From Pseudomonas mucidolens (lineage in GTDB: Bacteria > Pseudomonadota > Gammaproteobacteria > Pseudomonadales > Pseudomonadaceae): a stretch of 64,000 nt of DNA. A program made the translations under genes and the position numbers. The notes below the pieces were generated by a model. The model made no database searches and was not told the DNA's origin. It saw only the letters and a program-made list of their open reading frames with translations. Where the stretch lies: the NCBI RefSeq assembly GCF_900106045.1, contig NZ_LT629802.1, positions 1,302,001-1,366,000 of the forward strand. Direction: 5' to 3'. Shown one piece after another: positions 1-10,879 of the stretch; the stretch's first letter is position 1, and each line of letters opens with the position of its first letter.

Positions 1-557
1 ATATGGCCACCGGCAAACCGGTGTTTGTCGACGATGACGGCAAGATGAGCGAGTTGTTTTTGCATCACATCGGCGGCTTGCAAAAGTACATCCCCACGCT
101 GCTGCCGATGTTCGCGCCTAACGTCAATTCGTTCCGCCGTTTCCTGCCGGACACCTCGGCCCCGGTCAATGTCGAATGGGGTGAAGAGAACCGCACCGTC
201 GGCCTGCGTGTGCCGACCTCCAGCCCCGACGCCATGCGCGTGGAAAACCGTCTGCCGGGTGCCGATGCCAACCCGTACCTGGCCATCGCCGCCAGTCTGT
301 TGTGCGGCTATCTGGGGATGATCGAACGCATCGAGCCGAGCGCCCCGGTGGAAGGCCGGGCCTACGAGCGCCGCAACCTGCGTCTGCCGATCACCATCGA
401 GGACGCGCTGGCGCGGATGGAGGAGTGTGTGACGATCAAGCATTACCTGGGGGACAAATTTGTACGCGGCTACGTCGCGGTCAAGCGCGCCGAACACGAA
501 AACTTCAAGCGGGTGATCAGCTCCTGGGAACGTGAGTTCCTGTTGCTGAGTGTCTGA
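1..557 (+). CDS. Glutamine synthetase-like gamma-glutamylpolyamine ligase, C-terminal part
   Basis: The reading frame enters from the left edge, so the start codon lies outside the window; the ATG at base 3 is internal. About 184 C-terminal residues of a glutamine synthetase fold are visible, including the catalytic-domain stretches NSFRRFLPDTSAP, ENRTVGLRVP and RVENRLPGADANPYLA, which bind ATP and glutamate in this family. The ending, with EHENFKRVISSWEREFL, resembles the PuuA/PauA group that joins glutamate to putrescine or other polyamines rather than to ammonia. That role fits the next two genes, a polyamine-type periplasmic binding protein and a PuuB-like FAD oxidoreductase on the same strand. 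The substrate is inferred from context; true glutamine synthesis is unlikely but not excluded. Confidence 0.85.
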   Translation, partial: MATGKPVFVDDDGKMSELFLHHIGGLQKYIPTLLPMFAPNVNSFRRFLPDTSAPVNVEWGEENRTVGLRVPTSSPDAMRVENRLPGADANPYLAIAASLLCGYLGMIERIEPSAPVEGRAYERRNLRLPITIEDALARMEECVTIKHYLGDKFVRGYVAVKRAEHENFKRVISSWEREFLLLSV

Positions 558-568
558 GCGTTCACACT

Positions 569-2972
<2,404 letters not shown>

Positions 2973-3111
2973 GTGCCGGTTTACGGCGATGCCGTCGGCT
3001 CCGGTGGGGCCATGGGTGTCGCCGGTCCACGCAGCAGCGTGTTTGCCAGGCCAGTTTCTTGAGTCAAGGCAGCACAAATGCCGAGTAAGCGGCGACGGGC
3101 AGCAATTGCCC

Positions 3112-3140
3112 TGCTTAATAGGACGCATTACTATTCACGC
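3112..3140. promoter_or_regulatory. Weak Fur-box-like sequence before fecI
   Basis: An AT-rich interrupted inverted stretch, TTAATAGGACGCATTACTAT, lies about 25-50 bases before the sigma factor start. Iron-starvation sigma genes of pseudomonads are normally repressed by Fur, so an operator is expected here. The match to the 19-bp Fur consensus is poor. Confidence 0.25.
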
Positions 3141-3162
3141 CCCGCCTATCCAGTGCTTTTCA

Positions 3163-3663
3163 ATGATGCTTCCGCCGCCTCGCAAACCAGGCTTTTTCGA
3201 GCATTACGAAGAGTTGATCGGGACCTGGACGCGCCGTTTGCGAAATCGGCAGCAGGCCGAGGACCTGGCCCATGACACGTTTGTGCGGGTGCTTGAGTGC
3301 AAGTCGGCGCAAGTCGAACAGCCCCGCGCCTATTTGCATCAGACCGCGCGTAATATTGCGGTGGATGCTTATCGCCGCGAGGACCGCCGTGACGCGATGA
3401 CGCTGGAGGCTTTTGATCAGGGCTCGCCTTCCAGCGGCGACCCGGAGCATTTCATGCACGCGATCCAGCTGGCGGACTCCATCGAACGGGCCTTGGCCGA
3501 ATTGCCGCTCAATTGCCGCAGGATTTTCATCTGGCAAAAGATCGAAGGCCTGACCCAGCAGGAAATCGCCGAGCGCCTGGGGCTTTCTAAAAACATGGTG
3601 GAAAAGTATATGATCCGCACCCTGCGGCATCTTCGCGAGCGCCTGGACGCGATGGCCCCATGA
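3163..3663 (+). CDS. fecI: FecI-type ECF sigma factor
   Basis: A 166-residue extracytoplasmic-function sigma factor. Region 2 spans roughly residues 11-75 (QAEDLAHDTFVRVL, then PRAYLHQTARNIAVD), and region 4 about 105-160 with the helix-turn-helix LTQQEIAERLGLSKNMVEKY. The open frame extends far upstream into the preceding gene; the paired ATGs at 3163 and 3166 give the family's usual length. The fecR and fecA genes follow on the same strand, the classic cell-surface-signalling order. Free sigma factor would transcribe fecA when the receptor is loaded. Iron repression through Fur is expected from family knowledge, but the operator seen here is weak. Confidence 0.9.
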   Translation: MMLPPPRKPGFFEHYEELIGTWTRRLRNRQQAEDLAHDTFVRVLECKSAQVEQPRAYLHQTARNIAVDAYRREDRRDAMTLEAFDQGSPSSGDPEHFMHAIQLADSIERALAELPLNCRRIFIWQKIEGLTQQEIAERLGLSKNMVEKYMIRTLRHLRERLDAMAP

Positions 3664-3691
3664 CCGATGCCCGCTTTGAACAGGACTTTCC

Positions 3692-4666
3692 ATGATGGAT
3701 ACCCGTGAGTGTGCCTGCACACGCGCAACGGTGCGAGACGAGGCCGCGCGGTGGTTTGTGCGTTTGCAGGACAGCCCGTTGAGCGTCGAAGAACGCCGCC
3801 GTTTTGAAGCATGGTGTGCAGAGCATCCCGAGCATCGGTACGAGTTTGATGTAGTGCAAGGGCTATGGAGCGCTACCGATCTGTTGCCCAGGGAGCGCTT
3901 GCAAGCGTTGTGCGAGACGCCCGTGGTGGCGCCCCGGCGGCGGTCGGTGTTGCGCTATGCGCTGGCGGCCGGCGTGTTGGCGGTTGCAGTGGGAGTGGGG
4001 CTGTTCAGTGGTCTGAAGCAACCGGCGACCTACACCGCTGAATTCAGCACTGCGTTAGGTGAGCGTCGTCAGGTCGACCTGCCGGATGGTTCGCTGATCG
4101 AGCTTAACGGTCGCAGCGTGGTCGCGGTGCGGTATGAGAAAGCCCGGCGTGGAATTGAACTCAAGCAGGGCGAGGCGATGTTCAGTGTCGAGCATGACGC
4201 CAGCCGACCGTTCGTGGTCAAGGCCGGGGCGGGGCAGGTGACGGTCACCGGGACCTGGTTCGATGTGCGGCGTGATGACGAGCAGACCCGGGTGGTGGTC
4301 GAGGCGGGAACGGTCAAGGTGCAAGGTCGGGCCGCTGGGCAGGTGGTCACGCTGACGGCGGGTCGTGGTACCTCGATCGATCGCCAAGGCTCGGTAGCGC
4401 CGGCCTATCCGGTCAACCCGCAAGCACTCACCGCCTGGCGCAACGGTAAACTGGTGTTCAATGACGCCCCTCTTGGTGAGGTGGCGCGGGAGGTTTCGCG
4501 CTATCGCGAACAACCGCTGCGGGTCAGTGCGGCGGCCAGCAAGCTGCGCCTGACCAGCGTGTTCAATGCCAACGATACCGATGCCTTGCTCAACGCCCTG
4601 CCGCACATTCTTCCGGTGTCCCTGCGGGAACTGCCCGACGGCAGCCAGGAAATAATTTCACGCTAG
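3692..4666 (+). CDS. fecR: FecR-type anti-sigma regulator
   Basis: A 324-residue inner-membrane regulator. The N-terminal cytoplasmic part carries the conserved AARWFVRLQDSPLS and FEAWCAEHPEHR motifs that hold the sigma factor. One membrane span lies at about residues 89-108. The periplasmic FecR domain follows at about 115-215, and a C-terminal STN-like domain at about 245-320 should contact the signalling domain of the receptor. The gene starts 28 bases after fecI. Tandem ATGs at 3692 and 3695 are both possible starts. By family precedent it relays occupancy of the outer-membrane receptor to FecI. Confidence 0.9.
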   Translation: MMDTRECACTRATVRDEAARWFVRLQDSPLSVEERRRFEAWCAEHPEHRYEFDVVQGLWSATDLLPRERLQALCETPVVAPRRRSVLRYALAAGVLAVAVGVGLFSGLKQPATYTAEFSTALGERRQVDLPDGSLIELNGRSVVAVRYEKARRGIELKQGEAMFSVEHDASRPFVVKAGAGQVTVTGTWFDVRRDDEQTRVVVEAGTVKVQGRAAGQVVTLTAGRGTSIDRQGSVAPAYPVNPQALTAWRNGKLVFNDAPLGEVAREVSRYREQPLRVSAAASKLRLTSVFNANDTDALLNALPHILPVSLRELPDGSQEIISR

Positions 4667-4762
4667 GTTCAGGTTTTTTCCGAGTTCTTCGTCTTCTAGT
4701 CCAACTGCAACTGGTTTGCATTAACAGCCGTACTTTCTTGCGATCACAGGACTAGGCTCGAC

Positions 4763-7168
4763 GTGAAAAAACTCGCCGTGAAAAACAATAAATCATCCCA
4801 TTGGGCTCCACTGGCCCTAGCCTTGGCCGTCAGTGCCACGATGCCTGTGGCCTTCGCCGAGGAGGCCATTCATATTCAGGCACAACCGTTGGGCTCGGCG
4901 TTGAGCCAATTGGGCCAGCAAACGTCGCTGCAGCTGTTCTTCAGCCCCGACATGGTGGCCGGCAAGCAAGCCCCGGCCGTCGACGGCAATCTGTCGCCGG
5001 AGCAAGCCCTGCGTCAACTGTTGCAAGGCAGCGGCCTGGATTATCAGATCGATGCGGGCTCGGTGATCCTGCGTCCGCTGTCCAGCGGCACGGGTGAAGC
5101 CGGTTCACCGCTGGAGTTGGGGGCCACGGATATCAAGGTGGTTGGCGACTGGCTGGGTGATGCCAATGCCGAAGTGGTGCAGAACCATCCCGGCGCGCGG
5201 ACGGTGATCCGCCGTGAAGCCATGGTGGAGCAGGGCGCAATGAACGTCGGTGATGTACTGCGACGTGTACCCGGTGTGCAAGTGCAAGAGGCCAACGGCA
5301 CCGGCGGCAGCGATATTTCCCTCAATGTGGGAGTGCGTGGCCTGACGTCGCGCCTGTCGCCACGCTCCACGGTGTTGATTGACGGCGTACCGGCAGCCTT
5401 CGCGCCCTACGGTCAGCCGCAACTGTCGATGGCGCCGATTTCCGCCGGCAACCTGGACAGCATCGATGTGGTACGCGGTGCCGGTTCCGTGCGTTACGGA
5501 CCGCAGAACGTCGGTGGCGTGATCAACTTCGTGACCCGCGCGATCCCCGAGACGTTCTCCGGTGAAGTCGGCACCACCCTGCAAACGTCCGCCCACGGCG
5601 GCTGGAAACATATCGATAATGCGTTTATCGGCGGGACCGCCGACAACGGCATTGGCGCCGCGCTGTTGTATTCCGGGGTCAATGGCAATGGATACCGCAA
5701 CAGCAACAATTCCAATGACATCGACGACGTGATTTTCAAGACTCACTGGGCGCCGACCGATCAAGACGATTTCTCGCTGAATTTCCACTATTACGACGCC
5801 AGTGCCGACATGCCGGGCGGCTTGACCCAGGCACAGTTCGACGCCAATCCGTATCAATCGGTGCGTGACTGGGACAGTTTCAGCGGTCGACGCAAGGATG
5901 TGTCGTTCAAATACATCCGTCAGATCAATGACCGCACCCAGGCCGAGGTGCTGACTTATTACTCCGACAGTTTTCGCGGCAGCAATATCGCCAACCGGAA
6001 TTTGCGGGCGATCAATTCCTACCCGCGTACCTACACTACTTTCGGCATCGAGCCACGGGTATCCCACGTATTCGACCTGGGCCCGACCACCCAGGAAGCC
6101 AGCATTGGTTACCGTTACCTGAAAGAAAGCATGCACGAGCAGGCGACCAGCCTGGCGCTTATCGACAATCAGCCCACGCCGTCCGGCCAGAACGACGGTC
6201 ATGTGTATCAGGACCGCACTGGCGGCACCGAGGCCAATGCGTTTTATATCGACGACAAGATCGATGTGGGCAAGTGGACCATCACTCCGGGGATCCGCTT
6301 CGAGAGCATTCGGACCGAATGGCACGACCATCCGGTGGTGGCGTTGAATGGCACGCGGGTCCAGGAGAAACGTCGTCAGATCAAGAGTCATGAGCCGCTG
6401 CCCGCCTTGAGCGTGATGTACCACGTTTCCGATGCCTGGAAGCTGTTCGCCAACTACGAGACCTCGTTCGGCAGCTTGCAGTATTTCCAGCTCGGCCAGG
6501 GCGGCAGCGGTGATCAGACGGCGAACGGCCTGCAGCCGGAAAAAGCCAAGACCTATGAGGTCGGGACCCGTTATAACGACAGTATCTGGGGCGGTGAGGT
6601 CACGCTGTTTTACATCGATTTCTCCGATGAACTGCAGTACCTCAGCAATGATGTGGGCTGGACCAACCTGGGCGCTACCAAGCACAGCGGTATCGAGGCC
6701 TCGGCCCATTACGACCTGGCAAACCTCGACCCGCACCTGGATGGCCTGATCGCCAACGCCGGCTTCACCTACACCAAGGCCACGTCGGTAGGTGACGTCG
6801 CCTTCAAGGGCCGCGACCTGCCGCTGTATTCTCGTCAAGTGGCGACGCTGGGCCTGCGCTATGCGGTCAACCATTGGACGCATAATCTGGATGTCTACGC
6901 CCAGTCCGGCCAGCGAGCGCCAGGTACTACCGACACCTATATCACTCAGCCGACCGCAGATGGTCAGTACGGTGATATTCCGGGCTACGTTTCGGTGAAT
7001 CTGCGCAGCGGGTATGACTTCGGTGAACAGGTGTCAAACCTCAAGCTGGGGGTCGGCGTGAAGAACGTTTTCGACCAGCAGCACTACACGCGTTCCAGCG
7101 ATAACAATTCCGGGATTTACCTGGGTGAGCCGCGTACGTTCTTTGTACAGGCAAGCGTAGGTTTCTGA
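4763..7168 (+). CDS. fecA: FecA-like TonB-dependent siderophore receptor with signalling domain
   Basis: An 801-residue outer-membrane receptor starting at GTG. A signal peptide ends near residue 32 (AFA). An STN signalling domain spans about 36-108. The plug contains VVGDWLGDA, RTVIRREAM and PFAPYGQPQ-like text (AFAPYGQPQLSMAP), and these recall E. coli FecA very closely. The barrel ends with the aromatic VQASVGF. Features such as DMPGGL and GTADNG in the barrel also match FecA, so ferric dicitrate is the most likely ligand, although related hydroxycarboxylate siderophores are possible. The STN domain and the upstream fecIR pair make this a self-inducing uptake system. A ferric-citrate ABC importer is absent from the window. 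Confidence 0.92.
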   Translation: MKKLAVKNNKSSHWAPLALALAVSATMPVAFAEEAIHIQAQPLGSALSQLGQQTSLQLFFSPDMVAGKQAPAVDGNLSPEQALRQLLQGSGLDYQIDAGSVILRPLSSGTGEAGSPLELGATDIKVVGDWLGDANAEVVQNHPGARTVIRREAMVEQGAMNVGDVLRRVPGVQVQEANGTGGSDISLNVGVRGLTSRLSPRSTVLIDGVPAAFAPYGQPQLSMAPISAGNLDSIDVVRGAGSVRYGPQNVGGVINFVTRAIPETFSGEVGTTLQTSAHGGWKHIDNAFIGGTADNGIGAALLYSGVNGNGYRNSNNSNDIDDVIFKTHWAPTDQDDFSLNFHYYDASADMPGGLTQAQFDANPYQSVRDWDSFSGRRKDVSFKYIRQINDRTQAEVLTYYSDSFRGSNIANRNLRAINSYPRTYTTFGIEPRVSHVFDLGPTTQEASIGYRYLKESMHEQATSLALIDNQPTPSGQNDGHVYQDRTGGTEANAFYIDDKIDVGKWTITPGIRFESIRTEWHDHPVVALNGTRVQEKRRQIKSHEPLPALSVMYHVSDAWKLFANYETSFGSLQYFQLGQGGSGDQTANGLQPEKAKTYEVGTRYNDSIWGGEVTLFYIDFSDELQYLSNDVGWTNLGATKHSGIEASAHYDLANLDPHLDGLIANAGFTYTKATSVGDVAFKGRDLPLYSRQVATLGLRYAVNHWTHNLDVYAQSGQRAPGTTDTYITQPTADGQYGDIPGYVSVNLRSGYDFGEQVSNLKLGVGVKNVFDQQHYTRSSDNNSGIYLGEPRTFFVQASVGF

Positions 7169-7184
7169 CCGATAAATCAGGCGA

Positions 7185-7216
7185 CTCCTATCGGGGCATT
7201 TCGGGGTAGGAGTCAG
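7185..7216 (+). terminator. Hairpin after fecA
   Basis: GACTCCTA (7185-7192) pairs with TAGGAGTC (7209-7216) around a 16-base loop, 17 bases after the fecA stop codon. No U-tract follows, so intrinsic termination is uncertain. Confidence 0.4.
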
Positions 7217-7329
7217 ACTGATCCCGTGGAGTGAGCGTTAAGCGCATCGGGCCGACGTCCTCGCTCGAAGGAGAGGCAACCCAAGGTGGTCTTCTCTTAC
7301 CGTTAAAAATGCCAAGTCTAGACAGCTCA

Positions 7330-7357
7330 GGAACTCTTTCCTCTGATTTACCACACA
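7330..7357 (+). promoter_or_regulatory. Candidate hrp box (HrpL/RspL-type promoter)
   Basis: GGAACT at 7330-7335, a 15-base spacer, then CCACACA at 7351-7357. The promoter recognised by HrpL-family ECF sigma factors is GGAACC, 15-17 bases, CCACNNA, so this differs at one position of the first block and matches the second block and the spacing. It is on the same strand as the following gene, with 63 bases between the box and its ATG. A chance match somewhere in 64 kb is possible, but the position in front of a type III-substrate-like gene is telling. Confidence 0.6.
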
Positions 7358-7420
7358 GGGCATACCAGTTCGTTCGATGGAACTGGTGAGGTCTCTCATA
7401 CACCGAACCAGGGCTTAACC

Positions 7421-8296
7421 ATGCATTCAACTTCGATTGATTCGCGCAACCGATATCCCGATTCCTTCAGTTCGTCATCATTAGAAAACGTTGCCGATAA
7501 AGCATACGGTGAGGGCTACCAGCACGGGCAGCAGGATGCCCGTGGCGCGGGACGGTCTTTGCAGGCAGCCGACGCAAGGCCGCAAGGCTCTCATTTTTCG
7601 GGAGCGCACAGCGCATCAGGCGGATTTGACTATCAAATGCCGCAAGTGCCGCAAATGCGCAATTTCACCGGGCCGGGGGCATTTCAGGCACCGAGTACCC
7701 ACGACTTCTTGAACGGCATGCAATCCCATGCACAGGCGACATCCCCTTCCAACCCCATGATGCAGATGTTCAATTCGCTGATCAGCCTGTTGAACATGCT
7801 CAAAAGCCAACTGTTCGGCGCCGGTCCGGAGCAGGGTCAGGTAATCCAGCCATGCCCCGGGCATACCCATCCCCAGCCGACGCATCCGTGGCATCCAGGC
7901 CACGGTCAGGCAGGTACTTTTCCGCCAGGTCATCATCATCCTGCGCCCGGGCATGGTCGGCCGCCCCGCAATGAATTCTCGGGGCAATCCGACGCGTCGG
8001 TGGCGCAGGCGTTGCAGAACAGTTTCGGTACTTTCGAGGACCCACAGAAGCCAGGTTACATTTCCGAGAAGTCCCTCAAGGCCGTGGCGGATCGTCCGTA
8101 TCCGTCGGGAGATTTTTCAAAGGATCGAGATACATTGCTGGCGCGAGAGTATTTGATGCGTCCAGCACTTCTCGGCCTGTCGGACAAACATTCGTCTACT
8201 GGACAGTATGACGGCTTGATTGACCGGAAAAATCTTCAGATTGCCGCTGGAGTCGCCCAGGGTAATAGCAATCCTTATTATGGAGATAGACCGTAA
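7421..8296 (+). CDS. Pro/His-rich protein, candidate type III secretion substrate or helper
   Basis: A 291-residue protein without signal peptide. The first 20 residues are Ser-rich, as in type III export signals. A hydrophobic amphipathic segment lies at about 112-133 (PMMQMFNSLISLLNMLKSQL), a Pro/His/Gly-rich linker with many HP and GH pairs at 144-184, and a compact C-terminal domain at about 195-276. That domain has the pattern of a DxxxxxGxxDGxIdxxxL loop after a helix with LAREYLMRPALL, which recalls the repeats of HrpK/XopF-like translocator-associated proteins. This resemblance is from memory. Upstream lies a near-consensus hrp box; the only candidate ribosome site is AGGG about 8 bases before the ATG. 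No secretion apparatus genes are in the window, so the gene would be an orphan member of an hrp/rsp regulon elsewhere. Confidence 0.6.
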   Translation: MHSTSIDSRNRYPDSFSSSSLENVADKAYGEGYQHGQQDARGAGRSLQAADARPQGSHFSGAHSASGGFDYQMPQVPQMRNFTGPGAFQAPSTHDFLNGMQSHAQATSPSNPMMQMFNSLISLLNMLKSQLFGAGPEQGQVIQPCPGHTHPQPTHPWHPGHGQAGTFPPGHHHPAPGHGRPPRNEFSGQSDASVAQALQNSFGTFEDPQKPGYISEKSLKAVADRPYPSGDFSKDRDTLLAREYLMRPALLGLSDKHSSTGQYDGLIDRKNLQIAAGVAQGNSNPYYGDRP

Positions 8297-8393
8297 GCAG
8301 TGAACACAGTGATGTAAACACCCGACACGAAACCAGGTAGGCCGTCGTGGCATTAACGCGTGACAGGCGAAATGTCATGCCGATTTGAGTTGT

Positions 8394-8429
8394 TTCGATC
8401 CTGTACAAGCAGCTTCTGTCAGGATCGAA
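8394..8429. terminator. Hairpin between convergent genes
   Basis: TTCGATCCTG (8394-8403) pairs perfectly with CAGGATCGAA (8420-8429). It lies between the candidate type III gene and the convergent MFS gene and is followed on the plus strand by GTGTTTTC. Probably a shared terminator. Confidence 0.55.
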
Positions 8430-8447
8430 GTGTTTTCGAGACGGTGT

Positions 8448-9599
8448 TTACACTCGTAGCACCTTTCCACTGATGGTCACGCCGACCAGCAACACAGCAA
8501 TCAACAGGAACGCGACGCTCAGACTGCTGGCGTGGGCAACAAACCCGATCACTGCCGGGCCTGCAAGAATGCCCGCGTACCCCAGGGTGGTGATAGCCGG
8601 TACGGCAATGTGTTCAGGCATGACTGTTTGCTTGCCAACCGCGGTGTACAGCACCGGCACGATATTGGAACATCCGGCGCCCACCAGCGCGTAACCCAGC
8701 AGCGCCACTTCCCAGGCCGGAGAGAGCGTCGCAAGCAACATGCCCGCCGTGGCCAGTGCGCCGCCAAGGATGATGACCTTGGTTGCGCCCAGGCGATGCA
8801 CAATAATGTCCCCGGTCAAGCGTCCGGCGGTCATGGTCAGGGCGAAGGCAGCGTAGCCGAGCCCCGCGTACGCTTCATCCAGGCCGCGTTCGGCACTGAG
8901 GAACACCGCGCTCCAATCCAGCACCGCGCCCTCGGCGAGAAACACGATAAAACACAGGCAGCCGATAAACAGCACCACACCATGCGGGATGGCGAACGCG
9001 GGGCCTGAGCTTTTGCTGCCGTAGGGCAATAAGTGCGGCGCTGCCTTGAACAGGGCTGCCAACGTAATCACGATAACCACCAGGGTCGCCTGCAAGGGTG
9101 ACAGCCCGAGTGCCAACAGGCCGCTGACCCCCGCGGCGCCAACAATGCCACCCAGGCTGAACAGCCCGTGGAAGCCTGACATCATGGTCTTGCCGCTGGC
9201 CCGCTCGACGATCACTGCTTGCAGATTGACCGTGGAGTCCACCGAACCCAGGCCGGCACCAAACAGAAACAACGAGGCCGCCAGCGCTGGAACCGAGCTG
9301 ACGGTGGCGAGCAGCGGCAACGCCAGGCAGATCAGCAGGGTGCCGCCGCTCAAGACCTTCCGGCAGCCGAAACGTGAGGCCAGCGCCCCGGCGGCCGGCA
9401 TCGCAATGATCGAGCCCACCCCCAGGCATAACAGCAGCAGGCCGAGCGTGCCTTCGTCCAACTGCGCGCGTGCCTTGGCGTAAGGCACCAATGGCGCCCA
9501 GGCGGCAATGCCGAAACCTGCGATAAAAAACGCGATGCGGGTCGACATTTGTTCCAGACGCCCCGGAATGACAGGAGCCGGGCTGCTGATGGCGGTCAT
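8448..9599 (-). CDS. MFS transporter (YbjJ-like)
   Basis: A 383-residue major facilitator protein with about 12 hydrophobic segments. The first loop motif appears as GALASRFGCRKVLSGG, and the sequence is Gly/Ala rich as in the YbjJ/fucose-permease-like branch. The open frame is longer, but the ATG at 9599 gives a normal cytoplasmic tail and has an AAGGA-type ribosome site. It is divergent from the DapF-like gene (174-base intergenic). The substrate cannot be read from sequence; sugar or amino-acid-derivative export are both possible. Confidence 0.8.
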   Translation of the reverse strand: MTAISSPAPVIPGRLEQMSTRIAFFIAGFGIAAWAPLVPYAKARAQLDEGTLGLLLLCLGVGSIIAMPAAGALASRFGCRKVLSGGTLLICLALPLLATVSSVPALAASLFLFGAGLGSVDSTVNLQAVIVERASGKTMMSGFHGLFSLGGIVGAAGVSGLLALGLSPLQATLVVIVITLAALFKAAPHLLPYGSKSSGPAFAIPHGVVLFIGCLCFIVFLAEGAVLDWSAVFLSAERGLDEAYAGLGYAAFALTMTAGRLTGDIIVHRLGATKVIILGGALATAGMLLATLSPAWEVALLGYALVGAGCSNIVPVLYTAVGKQTVMPEHIAVPAITTLGYAGILAGPAVIGFVAHASSLSVAFLLIAVLLVGVTISGKVLRV

Positions 9600-9773
9600 G
9601 AAAATCCTTGGTTTGCAGTTGTTGATGATGTGCGGCGCGATATCCTTGCATATCAGGCCATCACGAGCGAGCCGAGGTTCCCGCATTGTTTTTTACCCGG
9701 AGCGCTTCGGGTTACCCAAGCCCAGTGAATATCTGGCTACACTGCGCCTTCCCGGTGATTCGAGAGACATGAG

Positions 9774-10814
9774 ATGTCCGCTTGGTCCGACAACAGCGAA
9801 GAGTACTGCGCACCTGTGACAACGACCCGGTTTTATGACGCCCGCGGCAATATCTATGGCGTGCTCAGCCCGGCCGTGCTGCGTGAGCAGGGTATCGACC
9901 TGCCAGCGAGCGCGGCATTGGCGGCGAGCGGTCGAGCGTGCTGGAGCGCGTCTGCAGTCGCCGCCGAGTGCGGTTGGGGAGCGTTACCGCGCCCGGCAGA
10001 CGCCAAGCCTTATCGCTGTGACGGTCTGTTGGTCGGGCCGTTTCAGGCCGAGGCGCCCTTTGATCTGTTGATCGTCAATACCGATGGCAGCCTGGCCGAG
10101 CGCAGCGGAAACGGCCTGAGCATATTTGCTCAGGCCTTGAGTGATCAGGGGTTGATGACAGGACGGTGTGAGTTGCGTGTGCATCATGACAAGCCGGACG
10201 CGCCATCGCCGGTGATTACCGTTACCGACCCCGCAACGTTCGAACAGGTCCGGGGCTTCTGGCTGACGTTGGGGCGGCCCACGTTCGGTTCTTTGGCGGT
10301 GGGCGCGGGGCAGGTGGGTACGGCATCGCTCCATGATCGGGAGTTGAGCCTGGTTAGCGGGCTTGTGTCGCTTGATGAGCGCTGGAACCACAGCCAGTTT
10401 GTGCGGGTGGGCAATCCCCATTGTGTGACGCTGGTAACTGACGTTGCAGCGTTGCCGGACAACTCGCAGATGCAACAACCGGCGCTGTTTGAACCGTTGA
10501 AACAGATCGCCTTCGCGCCTCCCGCAGGCGTTGGGCAACCTTGTCCGGAGGGCGTCAACCTGCAATGGGCGGCCCTCGCGTCCGACAACTGCTTGATCGC
10601 TCGAGTGTTTGAACGCGGTGAAGGGCCCACGGCGTCTTCCGGTACCAGTGCCAGCGCGGTGGCCTGTGCGGCCTGGCGTGTCGGGTGGGTGGCGGCGGGG
10701 CCGGTGACGGTGATCATGCCCGGCGGTAGCGTGCCTGTGTTACTCGAGGAACAGAATGGCGAGTTAAGTGGTGTCAGCCTGTTTGGCGCGGCGCAACGCC
10801 AAATGACGGAATAG
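9774..10814 (+). CDS. DapF-fold protein lacking both catalytic cysteines
   Basis: A 346-residue protein of the diaminopimelate epimerase fold. Family landmarks are clear: NTDGSLAERSGNG (about 102-114), VGNPHCVTLV (212-221) and RVFERGEGPTASSGTSAS (277-294). In DapF the two active-site cysteines sit in the CGNG and ACGSG motifs; here they are Ser111 and Ser289. The N-terminal GLGNDF motif is replaced by DARGNIYG. It is also longer than DapF (about 275 residues). It therefore should not racemise by the two-thiol mechanism. It may be a binding or isomerase-like relative acting on another small metabolite. The divergent MFS gene may export or import its ligand, an inference from position only. Confidence 0.75.
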   Translation: MSAWSDNSEEYCAPVTTTRFYDARGNIYGVLSPAVLREQGIDLPASAALAASGRACWSASAVAAECGWGALPRPADAKPYRCDGLLVGPFQAEAPFDLLIVNTDGSLAERSGNGLSIFAQALSDQGLMTGRCELRVHHDKPDAPSPVITVTDPATFEQVRGFWLTLGRPTFGSLAVGAGQVGTASLHDRELSLVSGLVSLDERWNHSQFVRVGNPHCVTLVTDVAALPDNSQMQQPALFEPLKQIAFAPPAGVGQPCPEGVNLQWAALASDNCLIARVFERGEGPTASSGTSASAVACAAWRVGWVAAGPVTVIMPGGSVPVLLEEQNGELSGVSLFGAAQRQMTE

Positions 10815-10879
10815 GTATCGGGCGCTGGCAAGAGCGATCAGTCGTTCCTGCGCAGCGGGTATTTTCTGAAGCTGTTCGA

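Noticed and set aside
5105..6883. Long minus-strand frame opposite fecA (592 codons)
   Set aside because: It is the mirror of a G/C-rich real gene; the product lacks recognisable domains and the plus-strand gene is certain.
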